DNA from: Bacteroidota bacterium
GTDB taxonomy: Bacteria; Bacteroidota; Bacteroidia; Chitinophagales; Chitinophagaceae
NCBI GenBank assembly: GCA_016868855.1
Contig: VGFP01000002.1
Span: 159,210 to 223,209, forward strand
Direction: 5' to 3'
DNA: 64,000 nt
The translations under genes and the position numbers were made by a program. A model generated the notes under the pieces. The model was not told where the DNA came from. It was given only the letters and a program-made list of their open reading frames with translations, and did not search any database. Within the stretch, counting starts at the first letter, position 1, and the number at the start of each line of letters is the position of its first letter. Below, in pieces: positions 52,146-60,442 of the stretch.

Positions 52146-53165
52146 TTGAAAAGACGATTGCTACATATCATCATATTCATCAACATCACTCTTTGCAATG
52201 CATGGGGACAGGATCTTCGTTTCTCTCAATTTTTCAATAGTCCCTTGTCAACCAATCCGGCCAATACCGGATTCCTTCCCTATTCTGACTATCGCCTGGG
52301 TGCACACTACCGAGAGCAATGGGCATCCATCCCCGTTCCCTACACTACCATGAGTATATACGGTGATTTCCAGGTGTTGAGAAATCTCATTTCAACCGGT
52401 TGGTTCGGAGTTGGCGGGTTGATCTTTCAAGATATGGCCGGATCTGGCACCCTTCGCTCAACCAAAACCTATGCCTCTGTTGCTTATCATCAAATGTTAG
52501 GAAATGCAAGCCTTTTGTCTGGTGGATTCAATATAGGATTTGTAGGTAAAAGAGTCAATACGAGCAACCTAAGATTTGGAGATATGTGGGATGGAAAATT
52601 TTTCAATGGTCCAACCAGCGAGATACTTGTCAACAGTTCCGTTGGGTATTTGGACTTGCAAGCTGGACTCAACTATGCATTGTTCCCATCCGAAAATGTA
52701 TATGTGCATGTGGGTGTGAGCGCACAGCATCTCAACAAACCAAAAGAGTCCTTTTTTTCAACCACCACAACGAATGACAACATCGTTCAGCCCCGTTTCA
52801 TTTATTTTGCCGATGCTGTTATCAAAGCCAATGAGCAAGTGATCATTTCACCGGGCATTTACTATACACATCAGTCAAAAGCATCTGAATTTGTTGGTGG
52901 ATTGCATCTCAATTACAACGTAAGCGGCAATGGTCAGCAACAGCTCATTTTGGGAGCTTATGTGCGTCCGGGTGATGCAGTTATTCCCATGTTAGGCTAC
53001 CAATGGAAAAATTTCCGTTTCAGTTTCACCTATGATGTAACGACATCATCCCTAAAAAATTTCAATAATGGCATGGGGGCTAATGAATTGTATATGCAGT
53101 ACAATGGCATGTATACCCTGATGTATGCAAATCGCCAAAGCTTTTGCCCGGTATTTAAAAATTAA
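52146..53165 (+). CDS. PorP/SprF-family type IX secretion outer-membrane protein
   Basis: 339 residues from a TTG start at 52146, which gives a signal peptide (MKRRLLHIIIFINITLCNAWGQ); no ATG is in frame nearby. Typical PorP/SprF landmarks are DLRFSQFFNSPLSTNPANTGF at the mature N-terminus, RLGAHYREQWASIPVPYTT, GVGGLIFQDMAGSG, DLQAGLNYALFP and an outer-membrane beta-barrel pattern to the end. These proteins serve individual type B clients and help anchor or move them at the cell surface. The client is most likely the CHU_C protein encoded 4 bp upstream. Confidence 0.95.
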   Translation: MKRRLLHIIIFINITLCNAWGQDLRFSQFFNSPLSTNPANTGFLPYSDYRLGAHYREQWASIPVPYTTMSIYGDFQVLRNLISTGWFGVGGLIFQDMAGSGTLRSTKTYASVAYHQMLGNASLLSGGFNIGFVGKRVNTSNLRFGDMWDGKFFNGPTSEILVNSSVGYLDLQAGLNYALFPSENVYVHVGVSAQHLNKPKESFFSTTTTNDNIVQPRFIYFADAVIKANEQVIISPGIYYTHQSKASEFVGGLHLNYNVSGNGQQQLILGAYVRPGDAVIPMLGYQWKNFRFSFTYDVTTSSLKNFNNGMGANELYMQYNGMYTLMYANRQSFCPVFKN

Positions 53166-53218
53166 TTTCCTTTCCATTTTCAACCCTATTTCCGACATTC
53201 GTGTCAAATCGGTACAAC

Positions 53219-54619
53219 ATGCAGGTTTGGATCTCTTCTGATATCATAGAACAGTTCAAGTCAATTGTGGGAGCAGCACATGTCATTACAGATCAAGAAC
53301 ATTTGCAGCCATACGGACATGATGAAACGGAGGAATTGCATTATTCACCGCATGTTGCTCTCAGGCCGGGATCAGCTGATGAGATCAGTGCCATCATGAA
53401 AATCTGCAATGAACATGTCATTCCCGTCACACCCCGTGGAGCGGGAACAGGACTCAGCGGAGGGGCACTTCCTCATCTGGGGGGGGTGTTGATAGCAACT
53501 GATCGTTTGAATAAAATATTGGAAATCGATGAACGAAATTTACAGATCACCACAGAGCCCGGTGTCATCACAGAAGTGCTGCAAAATGCTGTCAAAGAGA
53601 AAGGCTTATTCTATCCTCCAGATCCCTCCAGCAAAGGTTCCTGCTTTATCGGAGGAAATATTGCAGAGAACAGTGGTGGCCCTAAAGCGGTAAAATACGG
53701 TGTTGTGCGAGACTACGTGTTGAACCTTGAAGTGGTATTGCCTACAGGTGAAATCATCTGGACAGGATCGAATGTATTGAAAAACTCAACCGGCTATAAT
53801 TTAACACAATTGATTGTGGGCAGTGAAGGAACACTGGCTATTGTTACAAAAATTGTTTTAAAGCTTATACCACTTCCAAAGCATGATCTGCTCATGTTGG
53901 TGCCTTTTGCATCATTGGAAAAGGCCAGTGAAGCTGTCAGTGCTATCTTCAGAGCAGGATTTACGCCATCTGCCCTTGAATTGATGGAGATCGATGCTTT
54001 GATGATTGTAAGCGAGGAAGTGGGATCTTCATCGGTTCCTGTAACACCTGATACGGCTGCACATTTGATCATTGAAGTGGATGGCAATCACATCGACACA
54101 TTGATGAGCGAGATGGAGTCGATCAGCGAGCTGCTGCAGCAATATGAATGTGGTGAAATTTATTTTGCAGATGACCATCAGCAAAAAAATGAATTATGGA
54201 AATTGCGCAGAAGGGTAGCGGAAGTTGTAAAAACAAAAGGATATACGATTGAAGAAGATACAGTGGTTCCGAGGGCCTTGCTTCCTGAGCTGATCAAAGA
54301 TGTGAAGGCGCTGGGACAACGACATGGATTCACAGCGGTTTGTTACGGACATGCCGGCGATGGAAACTTGCACATCCGTTTGAATAAACCCGGAATTCCC
54401 AATAGTTACGGCAATCAGGAGATGCATGCCATATTGCGAGAATTGTTTGTGGCGGTAAAAAAATTAGGTGGAACCATCAGTGGGGAACATGGCGTGGGAC
54501 TCATACAGAAGGGTTATATGGATGTGATGTTTGAGCCAGTGCATTTCAGGCTCATGAAAGAAATAAAGAAAGCATTCGATCCGAATAATATTTTGAATGC
54601 GGGAAAAATTTTCGATTAG
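53219..54619 (+). CDS. glcD: FAD-linked oxidase, GlcD / D-lactate dehydrogenase type
   Basis: 466 residues from the ATG at 53219; an in-frame GTG at 53201 would add six residues. The N-terminal PCMH FAD-binding domain (about 30-215) includes PRGAGTGLSGGALPHLGG, DPSSKGSCFIGGNIAENSGG and LIVGSEGTLAIVTKI. The C-terminal FAD-oxidase domain has GHAGDGNLHIRLNKPG and GTISGEHGVGLIQK. The family oxidises 2-hydroxy acids such as glycolate or D-lactate and passes electrons to the membrane. glcE/glcF are not adjacent, so it may act alone and the substrate is not certain. It overlaps the convergent LOG gene by 4 nt in a TTAG. Confidence 0.93.
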   Translation: MQVWISSDIIEQFKSIVGAAHVITDQEHLQPYGHDETEELHYSPHVALRPGSADEISAIMKICNEHVIPVTPRGAGTGLSGGALPHLGGVLIATDRLNKILEIDERNLQITTEPGVITEVLQNAVKEKGLFYPPDPSSKGSCFIGGNIAENSGGPKAVKYGVVRDYVLNLEVVLPTGEIIWTGSNVLKNSTGYNLTQLIVGSEGTLAIVTKIVLKLIPLPKHDLLMLVPFASLEKASEAVSAIFRAGFTPSALELMEIDALMIVSEEVGSSSVPVTPDTAAHLIIEVDGNHIDTLMSEMESISELLQQYECGEIYFADDHQQKNELWKLRRRVAEVVKTKGYTIEEDTVVPRALLPELIKDVKALGQRHGFTAVCYGHAGDGNLHIRLNKPGIPNSYGNQEMHAILRELFVAVKKLGGTISGEHGVGLIQKGYMDVMFEPVHFRLMKEIKKAFDPNNILNAGKIFD

Positions 54620-55173
54620 CGCTGGGCAAGATTTTTATCCAGTGTATTTACTAGACTTGCTACATCACTGAATGAATGGATGCGCTCCCACAGCGGTTCG
54701 TACAGAAAATCTTTTTCAATCAAGTGTTCCAAATGTTTGATCAAGTGATCATAAAATCCAGCTGAATTCAGGATATAGATTTTTTTATTGTGAATGCTCA
54801 ACTGGTTCCAGGTGAGCATTTCAAACATTTCATCCAGTGTTCCAAATCCCCCTGGCAGTACAATACCCGCCATGCCTTTTTCGTACAATAATTTTTTTCT
54901 CTCATGCATATCATGGGTAATGATAACCTCGGTAAGCGAGGTATGTTGTCTTTCCCAGTCAATCAAAACCTGTGGAATGATGCCTGTAACACGTGCTCCT
55001 GCTGTCAATGCGCTGTTGGCGAGTGCACCCATGATGCCTTTTGCGCCTCCGCCGTATATCAGATCAATTTTTTTCTCAGCTAGAGCAGCACCTAGTTCTG
55101 CAGCTGCTGTTTCAAAGTGGGGGTTGTTTCCACTTTTCGAGCCGCAAAAAATTGTTACGCTTCTTCTGATCAA
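54616..55173 (-). CDS. LOG-family protein (nucleoside 5'-monophosphate phosphoribohydrolase-like)
   Basis: 185-residue Rossmann-fold protein starting with TTG at 55173 (no in-frame ATG near the conserved N-terminus SVTIFCGSKSG). The LOG motif PGGFGTLDEMFEMLTWNQL, with YGGGAKGIMG before it, places it in the lysine-decarboxylase-like/LOG family. Tested members release the base from cytokinin or AMP-type nucleotides; older annotation as lysine decarboxylase is wrong. It starts 9 bp after the gene upstream and is probably co-transcribed with it. Confidence 0.93.
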   Translation of the reverse strand: MIRRSVTIFCGSKSGNNPHFETAAAELGAALAEKKIDLIYGGGAKGIMGALANSALTAGARVTGIIPQVLIDWERQHTSLTEVIITHDMHERKKLLYEKGMAGIVLPGGFGTLDEMFEMLTWNQLSIHNKKIYILNSAGFYDHLIKHLEHLIEKDFLYEPLWERIHSFSDVASLVNTLDKNLAQR

Positions 55174-55182
55174 TGTTGAAGT

Positions 55183-55821
55183 TTATTTTTTCTTGTAATC
55201 GCCGCGCTTCCAACTGCGGATGAATTCACCCCATGCAAAGGGATTGAAAATATTTACGGGAGGTGCTTGTCCGGAGTAATAATATTTTTGTGCCCCCCTG
55301 GCCAGGTTCATATTGATGGCTTCTTTTCCATCGCTGGGAAGAGTTCTCATCAAAATCCTTCGGGTGGTGATATCCGTATTTTTTCTTGCAATTTCAATAT
55401 TGTCGTCCGGTACATCAGTTGATACAAAATCTCTTTCAAACTGTTCTCTTGTGGGACGAGGTTTGATAATGGCTGCAGGTAGAAATGCTGTATCGTTGAC
55501 CATCAACTGAATGATGCTGAATTGGTTTCCCACCAATTCCAATGGAATTTTGGTGATCTTGTTTTTAAATCCAATACAGCTGAACTCAATTTCATCTCCT
55601 TTCAATGCGACAATGGAAAAAACACCCTGGGTATTGGTGAGGGTTCCCCTTCCGGTTCCCTTTACAACTATGCTGACGGCTGGGAGTCCCCTCAGGCTGT
55701 CCGCGGTCATCACCACACCGTACAATTGTACCACTGAATCCCTGAATGTCTCAAACTGTGCCCTTGCAAAAGAGGGGAGCAATCCAAGAAACAAGCACAG
55801 CAGAAAAAAAAGCTTTCTCAT
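55183..55821 (-). CDS. exported carboxypeptidase-regulatory-like domain protein
   Basis: 212 residues from the ATG at 55821 (an ATG three codons upstream is possible), with a signal peptide (RKLFFLLCLFLGLLPSFARA). A CarboxypepD_reg-like beta-sandwich covers about 30-115 (YGVVMTADSLRGLPAVSIVVKGTGRGTLTNTQGVF, FSCIGFKNKITKIP). The last ~95 residues are basic and helical with no family recognised (RPTREQFERDFVSTDVPD, NMNLARGAQKYYY). In Bacteroidota such small proteins are periplasmic or surface-attached; function is unknown. Confidence 0.85.
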   Translation of the reverse strand: MRKLFFLLCLFLGLLPSFARAQFETFRDSVVQLYGVVMTADSLRGLPAVSIVVKGTGRGTLTNTQGVFSIVALKGDEIEFSCIGFKNKITKIPLELVGNQFSIIQLMVNDTAFLPAAIIKPRPTREQFERDFVSTDVPDDNIEIARKNTDITTRRILMRTLPSDGKEAINMNLARGAQKYYYSGQAPPVNIFNPFAWGEFIRSWKRGDYKKK

Positions 55822-55882
55822 CGACAACATTCTGTGCAAATTAACTGTTTCTTTTTCATAAAAAAAGTAGCCGGCGATTGGT

Positions 55883-55890
55883 TATTTTTG
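55883..55890 (+). promoter_or_regulatory. -7 box upstream of mrp
   Basis: TATTTTTG, a perfect TAnnTTTG match, 30 nt before the mrp ATG. The expected -33 position is A/T-rich but not TTTG. Confidence 0.38.
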
Positions 55891-55920
55891 CAATTCTTTT
55901 CATTTTAACATTTTACCTGT

Positions 55921-56985
55921 ATGGGAACTGAAGCGATTTTGAAGGCATTGTCAACTGTAGAGGAGCCTGACCTGAAAAAGGACCTGGTTACACTGCAAAT
56001 GGTAGAAGATATCCAGTTACATGATACATCTGTTGAGTTCACCATTGTACTGACGACTCCTGCTTGCCCCCTGAAAGAAGTCATCCGCAGAAATTGCGAA
56101 AAAGCCATACATGAACACGTAAGTGATCAACTCGAAGTTATTGTCAATTTTATCTCAAATACCAGCTCATTGCGGGTTGATCTCACTGCTGTTTTACCTG
56201 GTGTAAAAAACATCATCGCGGTTGTGAGCGGAAAAGGTGGGGTGGGAAAATCAACTGTCTCTGCCAATCTGGCCCTGGCATTGGCCAAGCAAGGTGCCCA
56301 AGTGGGATTGATGGATGCAGATATTTACGGACCAAGTGTTCCCATCATGTTTGGTGTAAGAGGGAAGAGGCCATTGATGGAGCACATCGATGGGAAGGAT
56401 AAAATTCTTCCATTGGAGCAACATGGTATCAAATTGATCAGCATTGGATTGTTGGTGGACGAGAAAAGTGCCGTGGTATGGCGCGGACCCATGGCCAGCA
56501 GTGCCATCAAACAGTTTGTAACCGATGTCCATTGGGGTGAACTTGATTATTTGGTGATCGACATGCCTCCAGGAACTGGTGACATACACCTAACATTGGT
56601 TCAGACCATACCTGTAACGGGTGTGGTGGTGGTTACCACTCCACAGGAAGTTGCTCTGGCAGATGCCAAGAAAGCCATAGCGATGTTCAATCAAACACAA
56701 TTGAAAGTGCCCATCATAGGATTGGTGGAAAATATGGCATGGTTCACACCAGAAGAATTGCCCAACAACAAGTATTATATTTTCGGTAAGGACGGCGGAA
56801 AAAATTTGGCAGATCAGTTGGATATGAATTTCCTTGGACAAATCCCATTGGTGCAAAGCATCAGGGAGGGTGGTGACAAGGGACTCCCAGCAATCATTGG
56901 TGACAAAGGCATTACTTCTGAGGCATTCGCTTCATTTGCAGATGAAACCATTCGTGCCATTGCAGTTGCCAATGCAGCTAAATAA
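55921..56985 (+). CDS. mrp: Mrp/NBP35-family iron-sulfur carrier ATPase
   Basis: 354 residues. An N-terminal MIP18/DUF59 domain (about 1-85, contains TTPACPLKEVIRRNC) is followed by the P-loop ATPase with the deviant Walker A VVSGKGGVGKSTVSANLALAL (about 102-118), DADIYGPSVP, VWRGPMASSAIKQF and DMPPGTGDIHLT. The family carries and delivers Fe-S clusters in the cytoplasm. The C-terminal CxxC that binds the bridging cluster in other Mrp proteins is absent: the region reads ENMAWFTPEELPNNKYYIFG. This replacement appears typical of Bacteroidota homologues. It abuts the convergent DUF6702 gene with no gap. Confidence 0.94.
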   Translation: MGTEAILKALSTVEEPDLKKDLVTLQMVEDIQLHDTSVEFTIVLTTPACPLKEVIRRNCEKAIHEHVSDQLEVIVNFISNTSSLRVDLTAVLPGVKNIIAVVSGKGGVGKSTVSANLALALAKQGAQVGLMDADIYGPSVPIMFGVRGKRPLMEHIDGKDKILPLEQHGIKLISIGLLVDEKSAVVWRGPMASSAIKQFVTDVHWGELDYLVIDMPPGTGDIHLTLVQTIPVTGVVVVTTPQEVALADAKKAIAMFNQTQLKVPIIGLVENMAWFTPEELPNNKYYIFGKDGGKNLADQLDMNFLGQIPLVQSIREGGDKGLPAIIGDKGITSEAFASFADETIRAIAVANAAK

Positions 56986-57477
56986 TTATTTCTTGAGCAT
57001 GGCAGTTTTTTCAGGTGCCATCAATCGAAAACTTTCTCGCTTATCATCCAGTTTGATGTGAATGATATTCGTTTGCTCCTGCTTGTATGCATACATGAGG
57101 TCAGATTGCACTTCAATGGATCGAACGCCAGGCTGATTGATGATGGAAAAATATATCCAAATGGATTCTTTGTCGATTTCATACCCCATCCACTGATAGG
57201 ATTTTAAATTTCCGTTGAGCAGAATGCGCATGTGTTGTTTGATATATGTATCCAATAGGGGACCGATTATTTTTTTATCACCCTGAACCACATCATATTT
57301 CTTGCCATTGAATTTTCGCAGGTCCTCTTCCAAGTCATCCGGAAATACCTTCACTGAAATTCCCACCTCTTTTGTTTTGCTGCTGTATTCAATTTCTGTT
57401 ACGGATACATAAAAAGGGTGATTGAATCCAAGTAGAACCAGTAGAAGAGGAGTGATCAAGATTTTCAGGTATTTCAT
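56986..57477 (-). CDS. DUF6702-family protein, probably exported
   Basis: 163 residues from the ATG at 57477. An N-terminal hydrophobic stretch (KYLKILITPLLLVLLGF) is a signal peptide or anchor. The motif NHPFYVSVTEIEYSSKTKEVGISVKVFPDDLEEDL is typical of DUF6702, a small Bacteroidota family of unknown function that often sits beside HupE/UreJ and M1-peptidase genes, as here. It is divergent from the hupE-like gene (31 bp) and convergent to mrp. Confidence 0.85.
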   Translation of the reverse strand: MKYLKILITPLLLVLLGFNHPFYVSVTEIEYSSKTKEVGISVKVFPDDLEEDLRKFNGKKYDVVQGDKKIIGPLLDTYIKQHMRILLNGNLKSYQWMGYEIDKESIWIYFSIINQPGVRSIEVQSDLMYAYKQEQTNIIHIKLDDKRESFRLMAPEKTAMLKK

Positions 57478-57508
57478 ATCTTGCAAAAGTCAGTTTTATT
57501 TTAGAATT

Positions 57509-58093
57509 ATGCAGCCAACAGATTTTAAATATTATTTCACCCTTGGTTGGGATCACATCATAAGTTTGGATGCATTGGATCATCTGTATTTTATTGCAGT
57601 ACTTTCCATTGTTTATCAATTCAGGCAATGGAAGCAAGTCCTGGTGCTGATCACGGCTTTTACCATCGGCCACGCGCTTACATTGTTTTTAAGCGGATTG
57701 GAACTGATTCGTTTGAACAACAGCTGGGTTGAATTCGCTATTCCCTGCACCATTGTTTTTTCCAGCATCATGAATTTCCGGAAAACGGGTCCCACGCTTC
57801 AAACCGACAAATTGCAGTATGGCATGGCACTTTTTTTTGGACTGGTTCATGGACTGGGTTATGCCAATACCATCCGGTTCATGATTTCTAAAGATCAGGA
57901 TCTGGTTTGGAGTCTCTTGGGATTCAATATGGGATTGGAAATCGGGCAAATTTTCGTAGTATTGTTGGTGTTGATTGCAAGTGTATTGGTTGGAACGACA
58001 AAGCTTTTCACTTCACGAGAATGGGTCTTGGTTTTTTCATCACTGGTACTTGGATTGGCACTTAAACTTTCAATAGAAAGATTTCCGTTTTAA
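57509..58093 (+). CDS. HupE/UreJ-like membrane protein
   Basis: 194 residues from the ATG at 57509. The motif YFTLGWDHIISLDALDHLYFIAVLSI carries the HupE/UreJ signature (GxDHxxxGxDHxLF type, here partly altered), followed by six to seven membrane helices. Family members are proposed nickel/cobalt permeases of hydrogenase and urease clusters, but neither enzyme is present here. The Bacteroidota branch next to DUF6702 and an M1 peptidase probably has another, untested role. A TATTTTAG box ends 4 nt before the ATG. Confidence 0.88.
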   Translation: MQPTDFKYYFTLGWDHIISLDALDHLYFIAVLSIVYQFRQWKQVLVLITAFTIGHALTLFLSGLELIRLNNSWVEFAIPCTIVFSSIMNFRKTGPTLQTDKLQYGMALFFGLVHGLGYANTIRFMISKDQDLVWSLLGFNMGLEIGQIFVVLLVLIASVLVGTTKLFTSREWVLVFSSLVLGLALKLSIERFPF

Positions 58094-58110
58094 TATTTAA
58101 ATCTTCCATC

Positions 58111-60441
58111 ATGAGAAAATTTCAATTCTTCCTGCTGGCTGTTGTCTTGGGTGTTTCTTTTGCATCGGCACAGCCTTTGAGGAATGCTGGCTCCAATCAC
58201 GGTAATCGGTTTGAGCAACTCGATTATCTTTTGCAAGATCCAAATGAATACCGCACTGCCAGCGGAGCACCCGGACCCAAATACTGGCAACAACGTGCTG
58301 ATTATGATATCAACGTGGATATCAATGAGGCAGAAAATATGTTGACAGGTGCTGAGACTGTCACCTACTTCAACAATTCCCCTGATGTACTTACCTATCT
58401 ATGGTTACAGGTGGATGAAAATTTTCATCATCCCAACAGCAATAACAATTATGATAAACCCTCTACGATGAGGGATGGCATGACTGATTTGCAGCTTCGA
58501 CAAATGGACCCTGCAGAATACATGAAGGGTTACGGGGTAAACATCACTTCACTGACCGATGCTGCAGGCAATGCATTGAAGTATACTGTTAACCAGACCA
58601 TGATGAGGATTGAATTGCCTGTTCCCTTGAGACCTGGACAAAAATTTGTTTTCAAGGTAAGTTGGAATTACAAGATCAATGATAAATTGACCAGATACGG
58701 AAGAGGTGGATACGAGCACTTTGCAGATGATGACAACAATCTCTATTCTATTACACAGTGGTACCCTCGGATGGCTGTTTACAGTGATTTCCAGGGCTGG
58801 CAACACCTTCAATTCACTGGCGGTGCTGAATTTGCACTGACTTTCGGAAACTATAAAGTCAACATCACTGTACCTGAAGACCATATAGTGGCAGCCACAG
58901 GTGAATGCAAGAATTACAGTGCAGTGCTGACACTAACACAGTTGGGTCGTTGGCAAAAAGCACAGTCCGCCGCCGATCCTGTTGAGATAGTTACACTGGA
59001 GGAAGCACTCGAAAATGCAAAAGACAAATCAACCAAGAAAAAGACCTGGGTTTATGAAGCCAACAACGTGCGTGATTTTGCATTCAATACATCACGTCGT
59101 TTGGTCTGGGATGCCATGAGTGCAGATGTTGAAGGAAAGAAAGTGATGTGCATGAGTTATTATGGAAAAGAGGCGTATCCCATTTATAGAAAATATTCTA
59201 CAAAGGCAGTGTATCATACCATCAAGACCTATTCCAATTTCACGATCCCTTATCCATACCCTGTTGCTATTTCAGTTGAAGCAGCTATTGGAATGGAATA
59301 TCCCATGCTTGCCATGAATTTTGGAAGAGCAGAAAAAGACGGGTCGTACAGTGAAGCAACCAAGTACGGTGCCATTGGGGTTATCATACATGAAGTGGGA
59401 CATAATTTCTTTCCAATGATCATTAACTCAGATGAGCGTCAATACTGGTGGATGGATGAGGGACTCAATACGTTTGTTCAATTTCTGACAGAACAGGAAT
59501 TCGATAACAATTATCCCTCCAGAAGAGGTCCCGCTCACCTGATCACTGATTACATGCGCCTGCCAAAGGATTTGTTGGAACCTATCATGACAAAGGGTGA
59601 TAATGTTGCCAATGTTGGATCCAATGCGTATGCAAAAGCAGCAACCGGATTAAATATTTTGCGTGAAACCATTATGGGCAGAGACTTGTTTGATTATGCA
59701 TTCAAAGAATATGCAAAACGTTGGGCATTTAAACATCCAACACCCAATGATTTGTTCAGAACAATGGAAGATGCAAGTGCAGTCGACTTGGATTGGTTCT
59801 GGAGAGGCTGGTATTATGGAACAGATCCAGTTGATATTTCACTGGACAGTGTGAAGTGGTTCAAGCTTGATGTTGAAAAAAATACAGCAAGTTTGAAAAC
59901 ACCTGATTTTGAAAGCATCAGTAAAATCAGAAACCGTGAAGAGAAGAAAATTAATTTCTATACAGATCGCGATACAACCTTGAGGGATTTCTATTATTAT
60001 AATCGAAATGCAGACACTAAGATGTTCCAGGAAATGGCACAACAACGTATTGAAGGCAACAAGGACAAAGAGAATTATTCCAAATGGGCTGATAAGAATC
60101 TATACGAACTTACATTCAGCAACAAGGGTGGTATGTTGATGCCCATCATTGTGGAGTGGACATTTGTGGATGGCAGCAAAGAGGTTGACCGTATTCCTGT
60201 CACCATCTGGCGCTTGAATGAAAACAGGGTTTCAAAAGTATTTGTAAAGAACAAGGAAGTGAAATCGATACAGTTGGATCCCATGAAGGAAACTGCTGAT
60301 ATTGATGAAGCAAACGGAAAGTGGCCGGTGAAAGAAATGCCAAGCAAGTTCCAGTTGTTTAAAGCTGGGGCAACGTTGAGTGGACCTGGAGCTCCCAGAA
60401 CAGGGCCATCTCAGAATGCGATGCAAAGGGCTAAAAAATAA
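58111..60441 (+). CDS. exported M1-family metallopeptidase
   Basis: 776 residues with a signal peptide (RKFQFFLLAVVLGVSFASA). The gluzincin motif is complete: HEVGH at 427-431 and the third zinc ligand Glu450 in WWMDEGLNTF, 19 residues later. The exopeptidase GxMEN motif reads as GMEYPML here, a common variant in this subgroup. The N-terminal ~300 residues are the beta-saddle domain and the last ~200 a helical/strand domain. It begins 17 bp after the HupE-like gene and is probably co-transcribed. The last residues (SGPGAPRTGPSQNAMQRAKK) are disordered. Confidence 0.95.
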   Translation: MRKFQFFLLAVVLGVSFASAQPLRNAGSNHGNRFEQLDYLLQDPNEYRTASGAPGPKYWQQRADYDINVDINEAENMLTGAETVTYFNNSPDVLTYLWLQVDENFHHPNSNNNYDKPSTMRDGMTDLQLRQMDPAEYMKGYGVNITSLTDAAGNALKYTVNQTMMRIELPVPLRPGQKFVFKVSWNYKINDKLTRYGRGGYEHFADDDNNLYSITQWYPRMAVYSDFQGWQHLQFTGGAEFALTFGNYKVNITVPEDHIVAATGECKNYSAVLTLTQLGRWQKAQSAADPVEIVTLEEALENAKDKSTKKKTWVYEANNVRDFAFNTSRRLVWDAMSADVEGKKVMCMSYYGKEAYPIYRKYSTKAVYHTIKTYSNFTIPYPYPVAISVEAAIGMEYPMLAMNFGRAEKDGSYSEATKYGAIGVIIHEVGHNFFPMIINSDERQYWWMDEGLNTFVQFLTEQEFDNNYPSRRGPAHLITDYMRLPKDLLEPIMTKGDNVANVGSNAYAKAATGLNILRETIMGRDLFDYAFKEYAKRWAFKHPTPNDLFRTMEDASAVDLDWFWRGWYYGTDPVDISLDSVKWFKLDVEKNTASLKTPDFESISKIRNREEKKINFYTDRDTTLRDFYYYNRNADTKMFQEMAQQRIEGNKDKENYSKWADKNLYELTFSNKGGMLMPIIVEWTFVDGSKEVDRIPVTIWRLNENRVSKVFVKNKEVKSIQLDPMKETADIDEANGKWPVKEMPSKFQLFKAGATLSGPGAPRTGPSQNAMQRAKK

Positions 60442-60442
60442 G

